Assembly: GCA_038064395.1 (NCBI GenBank) | Contig: JBBTTE010000006.1 | Span: 1 to 13,171, forward strand | Direction of reading: 5' to 3' | DNA from: JBBTTE01 sp038064395 | Lineage (GTDB): Bacteria; Patescibacteriota; Saccharimonadia; Saccharimonadales; UBA4665 | DNA: 13,171 nt | Shown: positions 10,401-13,016 of the stretch, in pieces | Layout: each line of letters starts with the position of its first letter | Numbering within the stretch: the stretch's first letter is position 1 | Program-made: the position numbers and the translations under genes | The notes under the pieces: generated by a model | Seen by the model: only the letters and a program-made list of their open reading frames with translations | What the model was told of the DNA's origin: nothing | Databases searched by the model: none

Positions 10401-11404
10401 CAGGTCCCGACTCATCAATAGATGCCTACAAGAACAGCACGGCTGACATATACTTGCGTCAAGGCGGTTCACTCAAGCTTGATATGAGTGGCAATGCTTC
10501 AATCAATGAAACCCCAGAGGGTGATGTCGAAATCGCCAACCTAAACGGTGGCGCGTACAGCTTTATCACGGCTGATAACTTCGGTATACGTGACACCGCT
10601 TACTACCACACCAGTCTCGGCATTAATGCTAACGGCGAAGCCATCTTCCAGAACAATGCCAACTCAACCACTGCCTTCCAGATCCAGAAAGCTGGTGGCA
10701 CACCAATGTTAGTAGCTGACACCACTAACGATCGCTTATACGTTGGTAATCCTACCGCCGATTCCACAGGCACAATACTAGTCCTTGACACCAAGAACAC
10801 CTCTGGTGATCCAACCGGTGTTGATGGCGCAATGTACTACAACTCTGACTCCAAGAGCTTCCGCTGTTACAGTAATGGTGCATGGCGCGGTTGTATGTCA
10901 GGCGTAGTATTTGCGAATACTTCTGTGCCAGGCGGCAATACCTTCAACAACACTACCAGCGAGACTAACTTCTCTAGCAACTACTCGATACCTGCTAATG
11001 ATTGTCAGCCAGGCCGAGTCTACAAGATAACTGCACAGGGTGTCTTCAGTACTCACACTAGTGGTGGTCAGAGTCTGCGATTCAAGGTCAAGCTAGGCAC
11101 CACTGCTCTTGGTGATACGGGCGCAAACGGCGTAGTTAACAGTGTCAGTAGCCAAGCATGGCGTATAGAGTATGCCTTCATCTGCCAGACGGCAGGTGGC
11201 TCAGGTACTGTCGAGGGTCAGGGTATATTGTCCGGCTTTGATTCCCCAGCTAGCGGCGTAATATGGTCACTAGCCAGCACCTCGTCTACTACCATCGACA
11301 CCACGACCAGCCAGACATTGCAGATTAGCGGACAATTCAACAATGCTGAGACTCTCAACAGCGTGACGCTGCGCCAGTTCATAGTTGAAGCCAGCGGACC
11401 TTAG
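2..11404 (+). CDS. Giant modular surface adhesin, 5' end outside the window
   Basis: The frame is open from base 2 to the TAG at 11402-11404, giving at least 3,800 residues. A GTG at 536 is not the start, because the same frame reads through upstream with the same kind of sequence. The protein is rich in Thr, Ser, Gly and Asn and poor in charge. Domain order by residue (residue 1 = base 2): beta-rich repeats 1-430; LVIVD-type propeller about 471-769; jelly rolls 849-1002, 1418-1570, 1614-1905, 1906-2199 and 2675-2829; kelch-type propeller 2261-2585; YadA-head-like repeats 3026-3178; FN3-like segment about 3370-3465; tail-fibre-like tip 3590-3800. No enzyme active site is visible. The likely role is extracellular binding of glycans or a partner cell. 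Any signal peptide or anchor must lie in the missing N-terminus, since the C-terminus has no sorting motif or membrane helix. A phage tail fibre is the main alternative, but no phage gene is nearby. Confidence 0.93.
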   Translation, partial: GSGSTGCSVTNATGAFACSDNITTTATVQGGTVNATTALQLGGADINTAGTLTNVAYLNQGNTFTTGTNTFSAAGTALAVTNNATIGGTLNGQTISSSSNFTGTATIQGASALTLGLTGTNTGSILFKGATGASGTLTVIAPTNPSNNTLTLPNETGTICSTGSVCTGYAPVSPSGSYVQLQATTPGSAQTGNLNLSGTGIFGTSLEVGTASAFQVSSAGAVTAVGVNSGAGLLQGALGITVTGAAANINASSNFDTNINTGTSTGAVNIGNSAAGAISLQGGSSINLTAGTASTISTLVGNLTLQGGSGAVSLGTSTALNNSTGGLSVAAGGVGQNLNLDAATTGVINIGNTSTGNILLGGGSASTGCTVTNSTGDFACAGNINSVGGAFQIGGTDINIGGTLSNVAYLDTAQTFTQDNLFQSSGDSPTAFQVQNSLGSSILNVDASTLSVRIGSIGTPTGQLYVGGSAPVSPIGSASVGSSPYVMAIQGRYAYVTYTSGTDSLQIFDISDPLSPVEMSNIATGETPRGLAVQGRYAYVANNSSNTVQIFDISNPTTPVLTGSIGAGNSPDSIAVQGRYAYVASYSGGTVNVYDISNPASPVLTGSVAVSGAYQIIAQGRYAYLTTWSGNSLVILNILNPASPTVISNTSIGSGTYPTSVYVQDKYAYITKWLVDEIEIYDISDPVTPVLVGAQTTVDEPYSIYVQGRTAYVSGDGFIETFDVSNPTIPGSNGTFAGGGYPSTAIAQGRNLYVLSGNAIDVFDIGGAYVQQLETGGIQTSTLTTSNNANIGGTLSIQGGLTVFDSSQFSGSLGLSGTFKSSVNSSTAFQVQNANSVNLLSADTSVNPNLVTNPSFEIGTTGWLARTTATLTQSTAQQYVNAASLSVATGAAANNGTKYNYALATGTQYSLSFYAKLSSGTFTTMQAGRTDNGTTGGETNCLTGQTVSTTQWTRFTCTFTTGTTSGTPYIYIKQSDGVARTFFIDGVQLELAAASTIYKPGTLAIDAVVNSHMTFQNSTDATNAFQIQNSAGTSNLLVADTINNRLAVGQATAGYALDVNGSINVTTGNSYKINGVDICTSSGCTVLASSGIRNQTTSQTSANFNIQSTADASITGVLMSRASQTADLLQSQNSSGTKLSGISADGSLTANAQATGTTATTSGTGTNTTTVTLTGSAFADGDVILIANAGQDYYTRITAGGGTASLTVSPAVSFDNGVTVTKYTIQNIGATTADYTTQSNRFFQGYFLGGVVAGAGTTTLSDSRLSSTTAMNFNSPSYIFQPTGDSATVFQVLNNAGTQLFNVDSLANAISIGNTQTNGSISLGAAMTTGTINIGGTGAQTGNIGVGTGTGVQSLNFGTGGTGAKTVTIGSTASSGQTMLQSGTNGTLVKGATSTTAFQVQNANSDQLFNVDTTATQNLLTNSNFETNITGWSAKGSAATPAFDITQRYIGIGSLKEVTTAAADDGVKYDYALASTTTYGFSFYAKLDSASAAFATMKVGYSNDGSTDTDCLTAQTVTKGGWTRFSCLFTTATTSGTPYVYIKQSDATIHTYYIDGAQLQTSSVTSYKLGQAQINGIITSPVNIQNQSNSTTALTIQNASGEQLFGVDTSTTANLLSNSSIESDLTGWSPKGIFTTNTDFETSTTGWSKMGTNDAITRTTGEFYNAAAALQVDTSATDAAGADGAKFTFSLLSSTTYTFSVYAKASGSSFSTFELGRSENGSTNTSCLTAQTVSSSGWANYTCTFTTGTTSGTRYMYVRQTDQATRTFYIDSVSLTDSVLSRSTAQRYSGDSSMRIVTTATLSDGVKYNHALASNTTYTYSFYSNLASGSFRSLQFGRSDDGTPESEKTCISSQTVTIGVWTRYSCTFTTGTVAGSPYLFIKQATLTTTQDYYVDAVQLEAASSTNLASNGDIEVNADGWVPANYITNGEFESDIIDTIPAGWSGLGAAITKVVTEHNLGLGSTKVVTTAAADDGARTTTLSTGLTANKTYTFTVYAKAASGSFSTFELGRSEDAGSTDTSCLTGQSVTTAWAMYTCTFTTGGSVTGGSYVYVKQTDATARTFYIDSASLTTATVARTTGEFNTGAASLQVDTVALAQDGVRYKYGLQANTNYTVVAYAKLSSGTFTALQIGRSDTGLTDTSCLTSQTVTTSGWTRYECNFTAGSTVNTDTSYIYFKQTSATGAPRTFYVDSVSVISSSPPLPYQQGRVSIAGVVSSPVSFQASSNSSTAFQVLNATGGSLLTIDSTTANTVINGSNVAETQAWPSTTANGSNGGTFANAGMVAANGYMYVVGGYEPVNLGTGTNTVSYAKIKTNGTLGNWTVTSPMPVILHQHTTVISNGYIYAIGGLDDSVGYSDAVYYAKLNSDGTVGTWRSTTPINNSATTRSEHASIVVNGYLYVIGGVDNVSAATNDIYYTKLNADGSVGAWITARDLPLALSSMAASVANGYVYITGGNDSGFAPVNTTYFAKLSSDGTIGTWNTANALPAVVADHQTVVLNGYIYSIGGYGTSNVDTSSVYYAKLNPNGSIGSWVTNANSLTTANSSFGAATTNGYIYVGGGWNNTGYYIGTGTAAISYTSTARTQIAGSLDLVGTSGQTLSDSGTGGSLTAGNTTIVGTLDVIDQAHFMQGVSVNGTLTAQGDTTIKSATNSTAAFQIQNADGASLVSVDTATTPNLISNSSFESDASGWSDTWTNYSTRSKTTNQHYVGKASLQAITPANASAGVMYSYSLSASTQYTLSFYAKAGSSFTTMNVGRGELGDASQTNCLTGQTVSTTVWTRYTCTFTTGATVASFGTPYIYIIQSDSTPRTFYIDGVQLEAAAAATNFKLGTVALDGIINSHAIFQNSVDSTTAFQIQNAAGTDIVNVDSLNSQLNVTGANSAATLGSELAGGVACSGTNWTGTGPWTHTVGSTANLSCTPPASVTAGATYQVVFTVGGSPTAGETITPSLGGVSGLAIGGNSTTQTQLITTSGTANLTFIPTSNFNGTISSVSVKLIALSNSVLSVKNSDNSVGLEIRAGGSGLNNTFIGLSSGKANTTGNSNTSIGAYALQSTTTGLWNTAIGKDSLRSNTAGNYNTAIGKDSLQVNTTGSSNTAIGASALQANTTGYENAAIGTAALVRNTTGYGNTTIGDNSLAFNTTGNHNTATGQYALLGNTTGNGNTSQGYQSLGGNTTGSFNTALGYNAGYTDGGFATLSNLQEAAAIGAYSQVQQSNSLVLGRTATGSNQTSIGIGTTAPTNLFSVSPIYYNTGTASQSGTTITGAGTTWTSDMVGMEFIFADGTKRTITAFGSTTSLTAGTSGTVSSQAYRIHNPAFYVSSTGTAALRSSTNSTTAFQIQNAAGTTLLNANTTGQEISITSAVLKINGIAAPTGATLTSFSTGGTLAADTYYYRISAYNASGRTQAVDSTPASVTTTGSTSLNTLSWSAVTGATGYWVHRSDDGGATYHAIDVGNVLAGVDDGSNPWSGPDSSIDAYKNSTADIYLRQGGSLKLDMSGNASINETPEGDVEIANLNGGAYSFITADNFGIRDTAYYHTSLGINANGEAIFQNNANSTTAFQIQKAGGTPMLVADTTNDRLYVGNPTADSTGTILVLDTKNTSGDPTGVDGAMYYNSDSKSFRCYSNGAWRGCMSGVVFANTSVPGGNTFNNTTSETNFSSNYSIPANDCQPGRVYKITAQGVFSTHTSGGQSLRFKVKLGTTALGDTGANGVVNSVSSQAWRIEYAFICQTAGGSGTVEGQGILSGFDSPASGVIWSLASTSSTTIDTTTSQTLQISGQFNNAETLNSVTLRQFIVEASGP
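1412..2305 (+). other. Seven-blade LVIVD-type beta-propeller within the adhesin
   Basis: Seven consecutive units of about 41-45 residues can be aligned by eye. Each has the core 'QGRYAYV' (variants QDKYAYI, QGRTAYV, QGRNLYV), then about ten residues, then 'FDISNP' or a close variant, ending with 'xSPV' or 'xTPV'. This is the signature of the LVIVD repeat family, which folds as a propeller in secreted bacterial proteins. The first unit begins near the 'PIGSASVG' stretch, and the last ends at 'AIDVFDIGG', lacking the NP turn as a closing blade would. Seven units match a complete closed ring. Function is probably protein or glycan binding; no catalytic residues are seen. Confidence 0.85.
2546..3007 (+). 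other. Jelly-roll carbohydrate-binding-like module 1
   Basis: The module opens with 'NLVTNPSFEIGTTGW', the typical N-terminal strand of CBM4/9-like jelly rolls, and closes with 'FIDGVQLE'. In between are 'YSLSFYAKLSSGTF' and 'YIYIKQSDG', conserved in all later copies. Two cysteines, in 'NCLTGQ' and 'RFTCTF', are 15 residues apart and probably form a disulfide. It follows directly after a TAFQVQN motif. Assignment to a carbohydrate-binding fold is from pattern recognition; the ligand cannot be told. Confidence 0.75.
4253..4708 (+). other. Jelly-roll carbohydrate-binding-like module 2
   Basis: Same layout as module 1: start 'NLLTNSNFETNITGW', middle 'FSFYAKL' and 'YVYIKQSD', end 'YYIDGAQLQ', with the cysteine pair in 'DCLTAQ' and 'RFSCLF' again 15 residues apart. 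It is an uninterrupted copy and so serves as the reference against which the nested copies downstream can be read. Confidence 0.75.
4841..5716 (+). other. Nested jelly-roll pair A (module 3 with module 4 inserted)
   Basis: The outer module begins with 'NLLSNSSIESDLTGWSPKG' (4841-4897) and then stops. A complete second jelly roll follows, starting 'TNTDFETSTTGW' and ending 'FYIDSVSL' (about 4898-5338), with its own cysteine pair. After that the outer module resumes at 'SRSTAQRYSGDSSM' and runs to 'YYVDAVQLEAASS' with its own cysteine pair (about 5339-5716). Compared with module 2, the break lies in the loop just after the first strand. The frame is intact throughout, so this is a domain insertion and not damage. 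Confidence 0.75.
5717..6598 (+). other. Nested jelly-roll pair B (module 5 with module 6 inserted)
   Basis: This unit repeats the arrangement of pair A. The outer strand 'NLASNGDIEVNADGW' (from 5717) is followed from about 5771 by a whole inner jelly roll, starting 'NYITNGEFESD' and ending 'FYIDSASL' near 6217. The outer part then resumes at 'VARTTGEF' and ends with 'FYVDSVSV'. The two inner modules of pairs A and B share 'SFSTFELGRSE', which is absent from the outer modules, so the nested unit was probably duplicated as a whole. The inner copy's cysteines are 14 rather than 15 residues apart. Confidence 0.75.
6782..7756 (+). other. Six-blade kelch-type beta-propeller within the adhesin
   Basis: Six units of about 48-55 residues share 'NGYxYxxGG' followed by 'xxxYYAKLNxDGxxGxW' and a short proline-containing turn. 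The double glycine after a hydrophobic strand and the spaced Tyr and Trp are the kelch hallmark. The last unit keeps 'NGYIYVGGG' but loses the AKL..G.W part, as a closing blade would. Kelch propellers usually bind proteins or glycans. Being the second propeller in one chain, of a different family from the first, it probably gives a separate binding head. Confidence 0.85.
8024..8488 (+). other. Jelly-roll carbohydrate-binding-like module 7
   Basis: An uninterrupted copy with 'NLISNSSFESDASGW' at the start, 'LSFYAKAGSSFTTMNVGR' in the middle and 'FYIDGVQLEAA' at the end. The cysteines in 'NCLTGQ' and 'RYTCTF' are 15 residues apart. It sits after the kelch propeller, so jelly rolls flank that propeller on both sides. 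Confidence 0.75.
8636..9010 (+). other. Additional jelly-roll-like tail-fibre domain
   Basis: About 125 residues with 'GATYQVVFTVGG', 'ITPSLGG', 'NLTFIPTSNFNGTI' and 'SSVSVKLI'. This pattern is familiar from phage tail fibres and bacterial surface proteins, where it follows a header of the type 'GxxWTxGxGWxHxxG'. Here the header is 'SGTNWTGTGPWTHTVG'. It differs from the seven modules above and has a cysteine pair in 'GVACSG' and 'LSCTPP'. A role as a spacer or glycan-binding domain is inference. Confidence 0.5.
9077..9577 (+). repeat. Nine exact 17-residue YadA-head-like repeats
   Basis: Nine units of exactly 51 bases (17 codons) run from 9077 to 9535, with consensus NTxIGxxALxxNTTGxx, and a tenth partial unit starts at 9536. 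Such NTAIG/NTTG repeats resemble the left-handed beta-roll of trimeric autotransporter (YadA-type) heads. They are followed by 'AAAIGAYSQVQQSNSLVLG', a sequence that usually follows these rolls. YadA-like rolls are trimeric, which suggests that the adhesin may trimerise here. No repeat is out of length, so selection has held the register. Confidence 0.8.
10106..10400 (+). other. FN3-like segment of the adhesin
   Basis: The stretch starts near 'GIAAPTGATLTSF' and contains 'TYYYRISAYNASGRT', 'NTLSWSAVTGATGYWVHR' and 'DDGSNPW'. This order, with the Tyr-rich strand and the 'SWxxVxGATGYxV' strand, is that of fibronectin type III-like domains in bacterial surface and phage tail proteins. About 95 residues is the normal FN3 length. 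The hydrophobic core pattern is clear, but the assignment is by eye only. Confidence 0.55.
10771..11401 (+). other. C-terminal tail-fibre-like tip of the adhesin
   Basis: The tip begins with 'LVLDTKNTSGDPTGVDGAM' and the motif 'MYYNSDSKSFRCYSNGAWRGC', found at the end of many Patescibacteria surface proteins and phage tail proteins. The remaining 170 or so residues form a beta-rich domain with 'NDCQPGRVYKITAQGVFST' and 'FICQTAGGSG', which looks like a jelly-roll head. It ends 'RQFIVEASGP', with no LPxTG-type motif, no helix and no charged tail. The C-terminus is therefore probably the distal end, away from the cell. Two cysteine pairs could form disulfides. Confidence 0.6.
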
Positions 11405-11946
11405 TTCTTAGACAGAGAAGACAAAATGATCCTCAAGGTGTCGGTACTGACTGCTTGATTGGAGTTAAGGATTATAAGCGTCTGCTTGTCCTTGGTGATT
11501 AGAAAAGCTGATGTTCTGCCATCTATATAGGACAGAGAAGCTTTACCAACAGGGGTGTCAAACGAATCCTTGCCGATGAATGACCCCGCCTTGGCAGAGA
11601 ACTCCTCAGGGACTGGCTGTTGTGATACGTTAATCGTTTTGCCATCAGCTGACTTGATAGTTAGGAACAGAGTGCCTTGCTCGTATCGAGTTTGCTCAGT
11701 ATCTATGGCCAACCCATTTGGTAGTTTCTGGTCAGAAGAGAAGTAGTAAGGCTGAAAGCCGCTGATGTGAGCCACAACTTCTTTGGGCAAACCCTTTTGC
11801 TTGGATGAACTCTGCAAGTAAAGTCCGCCACTGACCAGTACTAATAATAAGACAAGCCCCATGCCACTGATCGCCAACACCTTCTTAGACACCCGAAACT
11901 CAAAAGAGCCACCGTTATTGCTGTTTGTTTCTGGCCCCTCATTCAT
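11401..11946 (-). CDS. Single-pass membrane protein with exposed C-terminal domain
   Basis: The ATG at 11946-11944 gives 181 residues. A TTG at 12021 would add 25 residues with no family-like character, so the ATG is preferred; neither start has a clear Shine-Dalgarno. Residues 1-22 are polar and probably cytoplasmic, residues 23-44 (VLAISGMGLVLLLVLVSG..) form one membrane helix, and residues 45-181 lie outside. The outer domain has 'GLAIDTEQTRYEQGTLFLTI', 'GKTINVSQQPVPEEF' and 'TLIILNSNQAVSTDTLRIILSSL'. I recognise this layout as a family common in Saccharibacteria, resembling DUF4367-type outer domains, but the function is unknown. It is convergent with the adhesin, and the stops share four bases. 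Both products are predicted at the cell surface, so a joint role is possible but unproven. Confidence 0.85.
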   Translation of the reverse strand: MNEGPETNSNNGGSFEFRVSKKVLAISGMGLVLLLVLVSGGLYLQSSSKQKGLPKEVVAHISGFQPYYFSSDQKLPNGLAIDTEQTRYEQGTLFLTIKSADGKTINVSQQPVPEEFSAKAGSFIGKDSFDTPVGKASLSYIDGRTSAFLITKDKQTLIILNSNQAVSTDTLRIILSSLSKN

Positions 11947-11955
11947 GTAGATACT

Positions 11956-11984
11956 AATGTATTGGAGTGCGGGGTGATTTGCAA
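11956..11984 (-). promoter_or_regulatory. Possible promoter giving a leaderless transcript
   Basis: Reading the minus strand, TTGCAA (11984-11979) and TACATT (11961-11956) are separated by exactly 17 bases, and each matches four of six consensus positions. The expected start of transcription is about 11949, three bases before the ATG at 11946. This would explain why no Shine-Dalgarno is visible there. The match is weak and could arise by chance. Confidence 0.3.
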
Positions 11985-12052
11985 ACCAACCACCTAACAA
12001 TACCGACCTAAACGTAGACAATACTACGCTATTACTGACTTGCTAAGAGGAC

Positions 12053-12058
12053 TACAAT
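12053..12058 (+). promoter_or_regulatory. Possible -10 element for the zinc-ribbon gene
   Basis: TACAAT matches five of six positions of the bacterial -10 consensus and lies 59 bases before the ATG at 12117. No good -35 box is seen at the normal distance; the nearest candidate, TTACTG at 12032, has only a 15-base spacer. If used, the leader of about 50 bases would contain the hairpin at 12081-12117. Confidence 0.3.
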
Positions 12059-12080
12059 AATAAGTACCGACGCAACAGCA

Positions 12081-12117
12081 TAGCTGAACCTATTTAATAA
12101 ATTTAGGAGGTCAGCTA
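12081..12117 (+). promoter_or_regulatory. Hairpin that can hide the Shine-Dalgarno of the zinc-ribbon gene
   Basis: The arm TAGCTGA(A)CCT at 12081-12091 pairs with AGGTCAGCTA at 12108-12117, making ten base pairs with one bulged A at 12088 and a 16-base AT-rich loop. The 3' arm covers the second AGG of the Shine-Dalgarno AGGAGG (12105-12110), the whole spacer, and the A of the start codon at 12117. Such a stem could reduce translation until melted by heat, a protein or a ligand. The pairing is read directly from the sequence; the regulatory effect is inference. Confidence 0.5.
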
Positions 12118-12326
12118 TGACAATCTACACTTGCGACAAATGTAATCAACAGACCCAAAACTTATTTAACACATTTAGGATAGGGCAGTTTTTGGGTGTC
12201 AACAATTACGTTTCGCTATGCAAAGACTGTTTTCTACCATATATGAAACTGTTAGAAAAGGATAAGATTGCTCGCCAAGGCCTAATGGATATTTTCGAAA
12301 CAGCACAGTCATTAAATAAATCTTAA
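12117..12326 (+). CDS. Small zinc-ribbon protein of unknown function
   Basis: ATG at 12117 has a perfect AGGAGG six bases upstream (12105-12110), so the start is secure. The product is 69 residues. Cysteines at 6, 9, 35 and 38 form two CxxC knuckles 25 residues apart, the layout of a zinc ribbon. Residues 39-66, after the second knuckle, are likely helical (LPYMKLLEKDKIARQGLMDIF). There is no signal peptide, so it should be cytoplasmic. Small zinc ribbons can bind nucleic acid or other proteins; nothing here decides between these. It is 71 bases upstream of the coiled-coil gene on the same strand, so the two could share a transcript. Confidence 0.85.
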   Translation: MTIYTCDKCNQQTQNLFNTFRIGQFLGVNNYVSLCKDCFLPYMKLLEKDKIARQGLMDIFETAQSLNKS

Positions 12327-12381
12327 ATATCACCAGATAGATTGGCACTACTCGAGCGTAAGCTGTAAAGTGAAAAGTAAC

Positions 12382-12390
12382 AAGGAAAGG
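12382..12390 (+). promoter_or_regulatory. Shine-Dalgarno for the GTG-started coiled-coil gene
   Basis: AAGGAAAGG ends seven bases before the GTG at 12398-12400 and supports that codon as the start. No ATG with better spacing is available in this frame. Confidence 0.6.
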
Positions 12391-12397
12391 TAACCCA

Positions 12398-12709
12398 GTG
12401 ACAGATATAACTAACCAACAACTCCTAGATATCCTCACTAACCAGATGGCCACCAAAGATGACCTCAAGGCTTTCGCCACCAAGGATGACCTCAAAGGTT
12501 TCGCCACCAAAGATGACCTACAACAGACGGAGTCCAGACTAAGCAGCAGGATAGATAGGCTAGAGAACCAATTAGGGCGTAAGATTTCCTCCAATCATAC
12601 AGTCAACGTCAAGCATCACTTGGAGACTAGAGACGAGATTGGCAAGCTCAATCGACAATACAATGGATTACGCCAAGGCCTAGCTCACGCTGCTGACCCT
12701 ATAGACTAA
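12398..12709 (+). CDS. Small coiled-coil protein with ATKDDL repeats
   Basis: The product has 103 residues from a GTG start, ending with TAA at 12707-12709. Residues 1-17 are helical and polar. Residues 18-41 contain three ATKDDL units, the first two as nine-residue repeats, and residues 42-60 (ESRLSSRIDRLENQLGRK) continue as a coiled coil. The tail (residues 61-103) is polar and likely helical, with 'NVKHHLETRDEIGKLNRQY'. Small proteins with variable numbers of ATKDDL repeats are widespread in bacteria; their function is not established, and they probably assemble as coiled-coil oligomers. There is no signal peptide or membrane helix. The zinc-ribbon gene lies just upstream. Confidence 0.85.
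   Translation: MTDITNQQLLDILTNQMATKDDLKAFATKDDLKGFATKDDLQQTESRLSSRIDRLENQLGRKISSNHTVNVKHHLETRDEIGKLNRQYNGLRQGLAHAADPID
12449..12523 (+). repeat. 27-base direct repeats inside the coiled-coil gene
   Basis: Two full copies (12449-12475 and 12476-12502) and a shortened third (12503-12523) begin with GCCACCAAAGATGACCT or a one-base variant. The repeats keep frame and would allow the number of ATKDDL units to change by slippage or recombination without breaking the protein. Confidence 0.85.
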
Positions 12710-12724
12710 ATTATAGATGCCAGA

Positions 12725-12745
12725 CTGTAGCAAGTTTGACTACAG
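12725..12745 (+). terminator. Weak hairpin after the coiled-coil gene, uncertain terminator
   Basis: CTGTAG (12725-12730) and CTACAG (12740-12745) make a six-base stem 16 bases after the stop codon, possibly prolonged by two pairs past a bulge. No run of T follows, so intrinsic termination is doubtful. An overlapping alternative pairs GACTGT (12723-12728) with ACAGTC (12905-12910), which would enclose the large hairpin downstream. Confidence 0.25.
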
Positions 12746-12756
12746 CAAAGGGTTGA

Positions 12757-12885
12757 CCGCCTCTGTTATATTTGGTAAGATAGATCCTAAGTCACTTGAG
12801 TTTAGGTCGCGGCTAGTCAGCCAAAGGCAACAAAGGGCACGAACAGCTAAACGTAAACTCAAGTCACTAAGGATAATATAGGCGG
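12757..12885 (+). ncRNA. Long imperfect hairpin, candidate structured RNA of unknown family
   Basis: Five helices stack to give 30 base pairs: 12757-12761 with 12881-12885, 12767-12772 with 12875-12880, 12784-12788 with 12870-12874, 12790-12792 with 12866-12868, and 12794-12804 with 12854-12864. On the 3' side 30 of 32 consecutive bases are paired. On the 5' side the strand bulges at TCTGT and at TGGTAAGATAG. The 49-base apical region contains a small GGCT-AGTC-AGCC hairpin (12811-12822). Unpaired stretches are purine-rich on the plus strand, favouring that strand as the transcript. A promoter-like TTGACC (12753) and TAAGAT (12776) with a 17-base spacer overlap the 5' arm. The overall shape recalls 6S RNA, but I cannot see its conserved core. 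A MITE-like inverted-repeat element is the alternative; no flanking target duplication is seen. Confidence 0.45.
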
Positions 12886-12904
12886 GCCATCTTATAGATG
12901 CGCC
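12885..12904 (+). ncRNA. Short hairpin directly after the long stem
   Basis: GGC-CATCT (12885-12892) pairs with AGATG-C-GCC (12896-12904), giving eight pairs with one bulged C and a three-base TAT loop. It begins where the long stem ends, sharing base 12885, so the two helices could stack end to end. Confidence 0.35.
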
Positions 12905-12963
12905 ACAGTCCATAAGAATCCGGCGTGAGTTTCGCAATTTAACAATTTAGCAAGTAAGTAAAG

Positions 12964-13000
12964 AGGATCAACCAGAGGCTTGAGGCCAAAGGAAGATCCT
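12964..13000 (+). ncRNA. Symmetric hairpin with purine internal loops
   Basis: Reading inwards from both ends: AGGATC pairs with GATCCT, then AA faces AA, CC pairs with GG, AGA faces AAA, GGC pairs with GCC, and TTGAG forms the loop. All 37 bases are placed and both internal loops are symmetric and purine-only. Such loops are typical of folded functional RNAs and of protein or tertiary docking sites. On the opposite strand the loops would be pyrimidine-rich, which favours plus-strand transcription. Confidence 0.45.
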
Positions 13001-13016
13001 GAGATAAGCAATTAGA

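Larger units (their letters stand above)
1289..10760 (+). repeat. Eleven dispersed TAFQxQN linker motifs in the adhesin
   Basis: A motif of about 30 residues, 'STTAFQxQNxxGxxLxxVDT', appears eleven times. The TAFQ-equivalent codons start at 1289, 2480, 3068, 3863, 4187, 4775, 6686, 7958, 8555, 10001 and 10670. Most copies stand directly before or after a larger domain: four introduce a jelly roll (2480, 4187, 4775, 7958) and one precedes the kelch propeller. The copies at 8555 and 10001 are identical over 26 bases, and over 32 of 33 once extended, which suggests recent gene conversion or duplication. The motif looks like a standard joining piece by which the domain chain was assembled. Confidence 0.8.

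Noticed and set aside
10771..11404. Diversity-generating retroelement target at the adhesin C-terminus
   Set aside because: No reverse transcriptase, no template repeat and no C-type lectin-like fold with clustered AAY codons are seen in the window.
2..11404. Alternative genetic code with TGA as glycine
   Set aside because: No in-frame TGA occurs in 3,800 codons of a Gly-rich protein, which would be very unlikely if TGA were a common Gly codon.
2..11404. Prophage tail-fibre gene
   Set aside because: Several domains are tail-fibre-like, but the downstream genes show no phage function and the length and propellers fit a cellular adhesin better. The upstream side is not visible, so this is not excluded.
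11944..12021. TTG start extending the membrane protein by 25 residues
   Set aside because: A rarer start codon, no Shine-Dalgarno, and the added segment is neither a signal nor a continuation of the polar tail; the internal ATG fits the family layout better.
12449..12523. CRISPR array
   Set aside because: The repeats are adjacent without spacers and lie in frame inside a gene.
12199..12594. 131-codon open frame on the minus strand
   Set aside because: It is opposite two well-supported plus-strand genes, and its repeated 'SSLVAK' units are only the reverse of the ATKDDL repeats.
12740..12937. 65-codon open frame on the minus strand
   Set aside because: It covers both arms of the long hairpin, has no convincing ribosome site and no recognisable motif. 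The RNA stems explain the region better.
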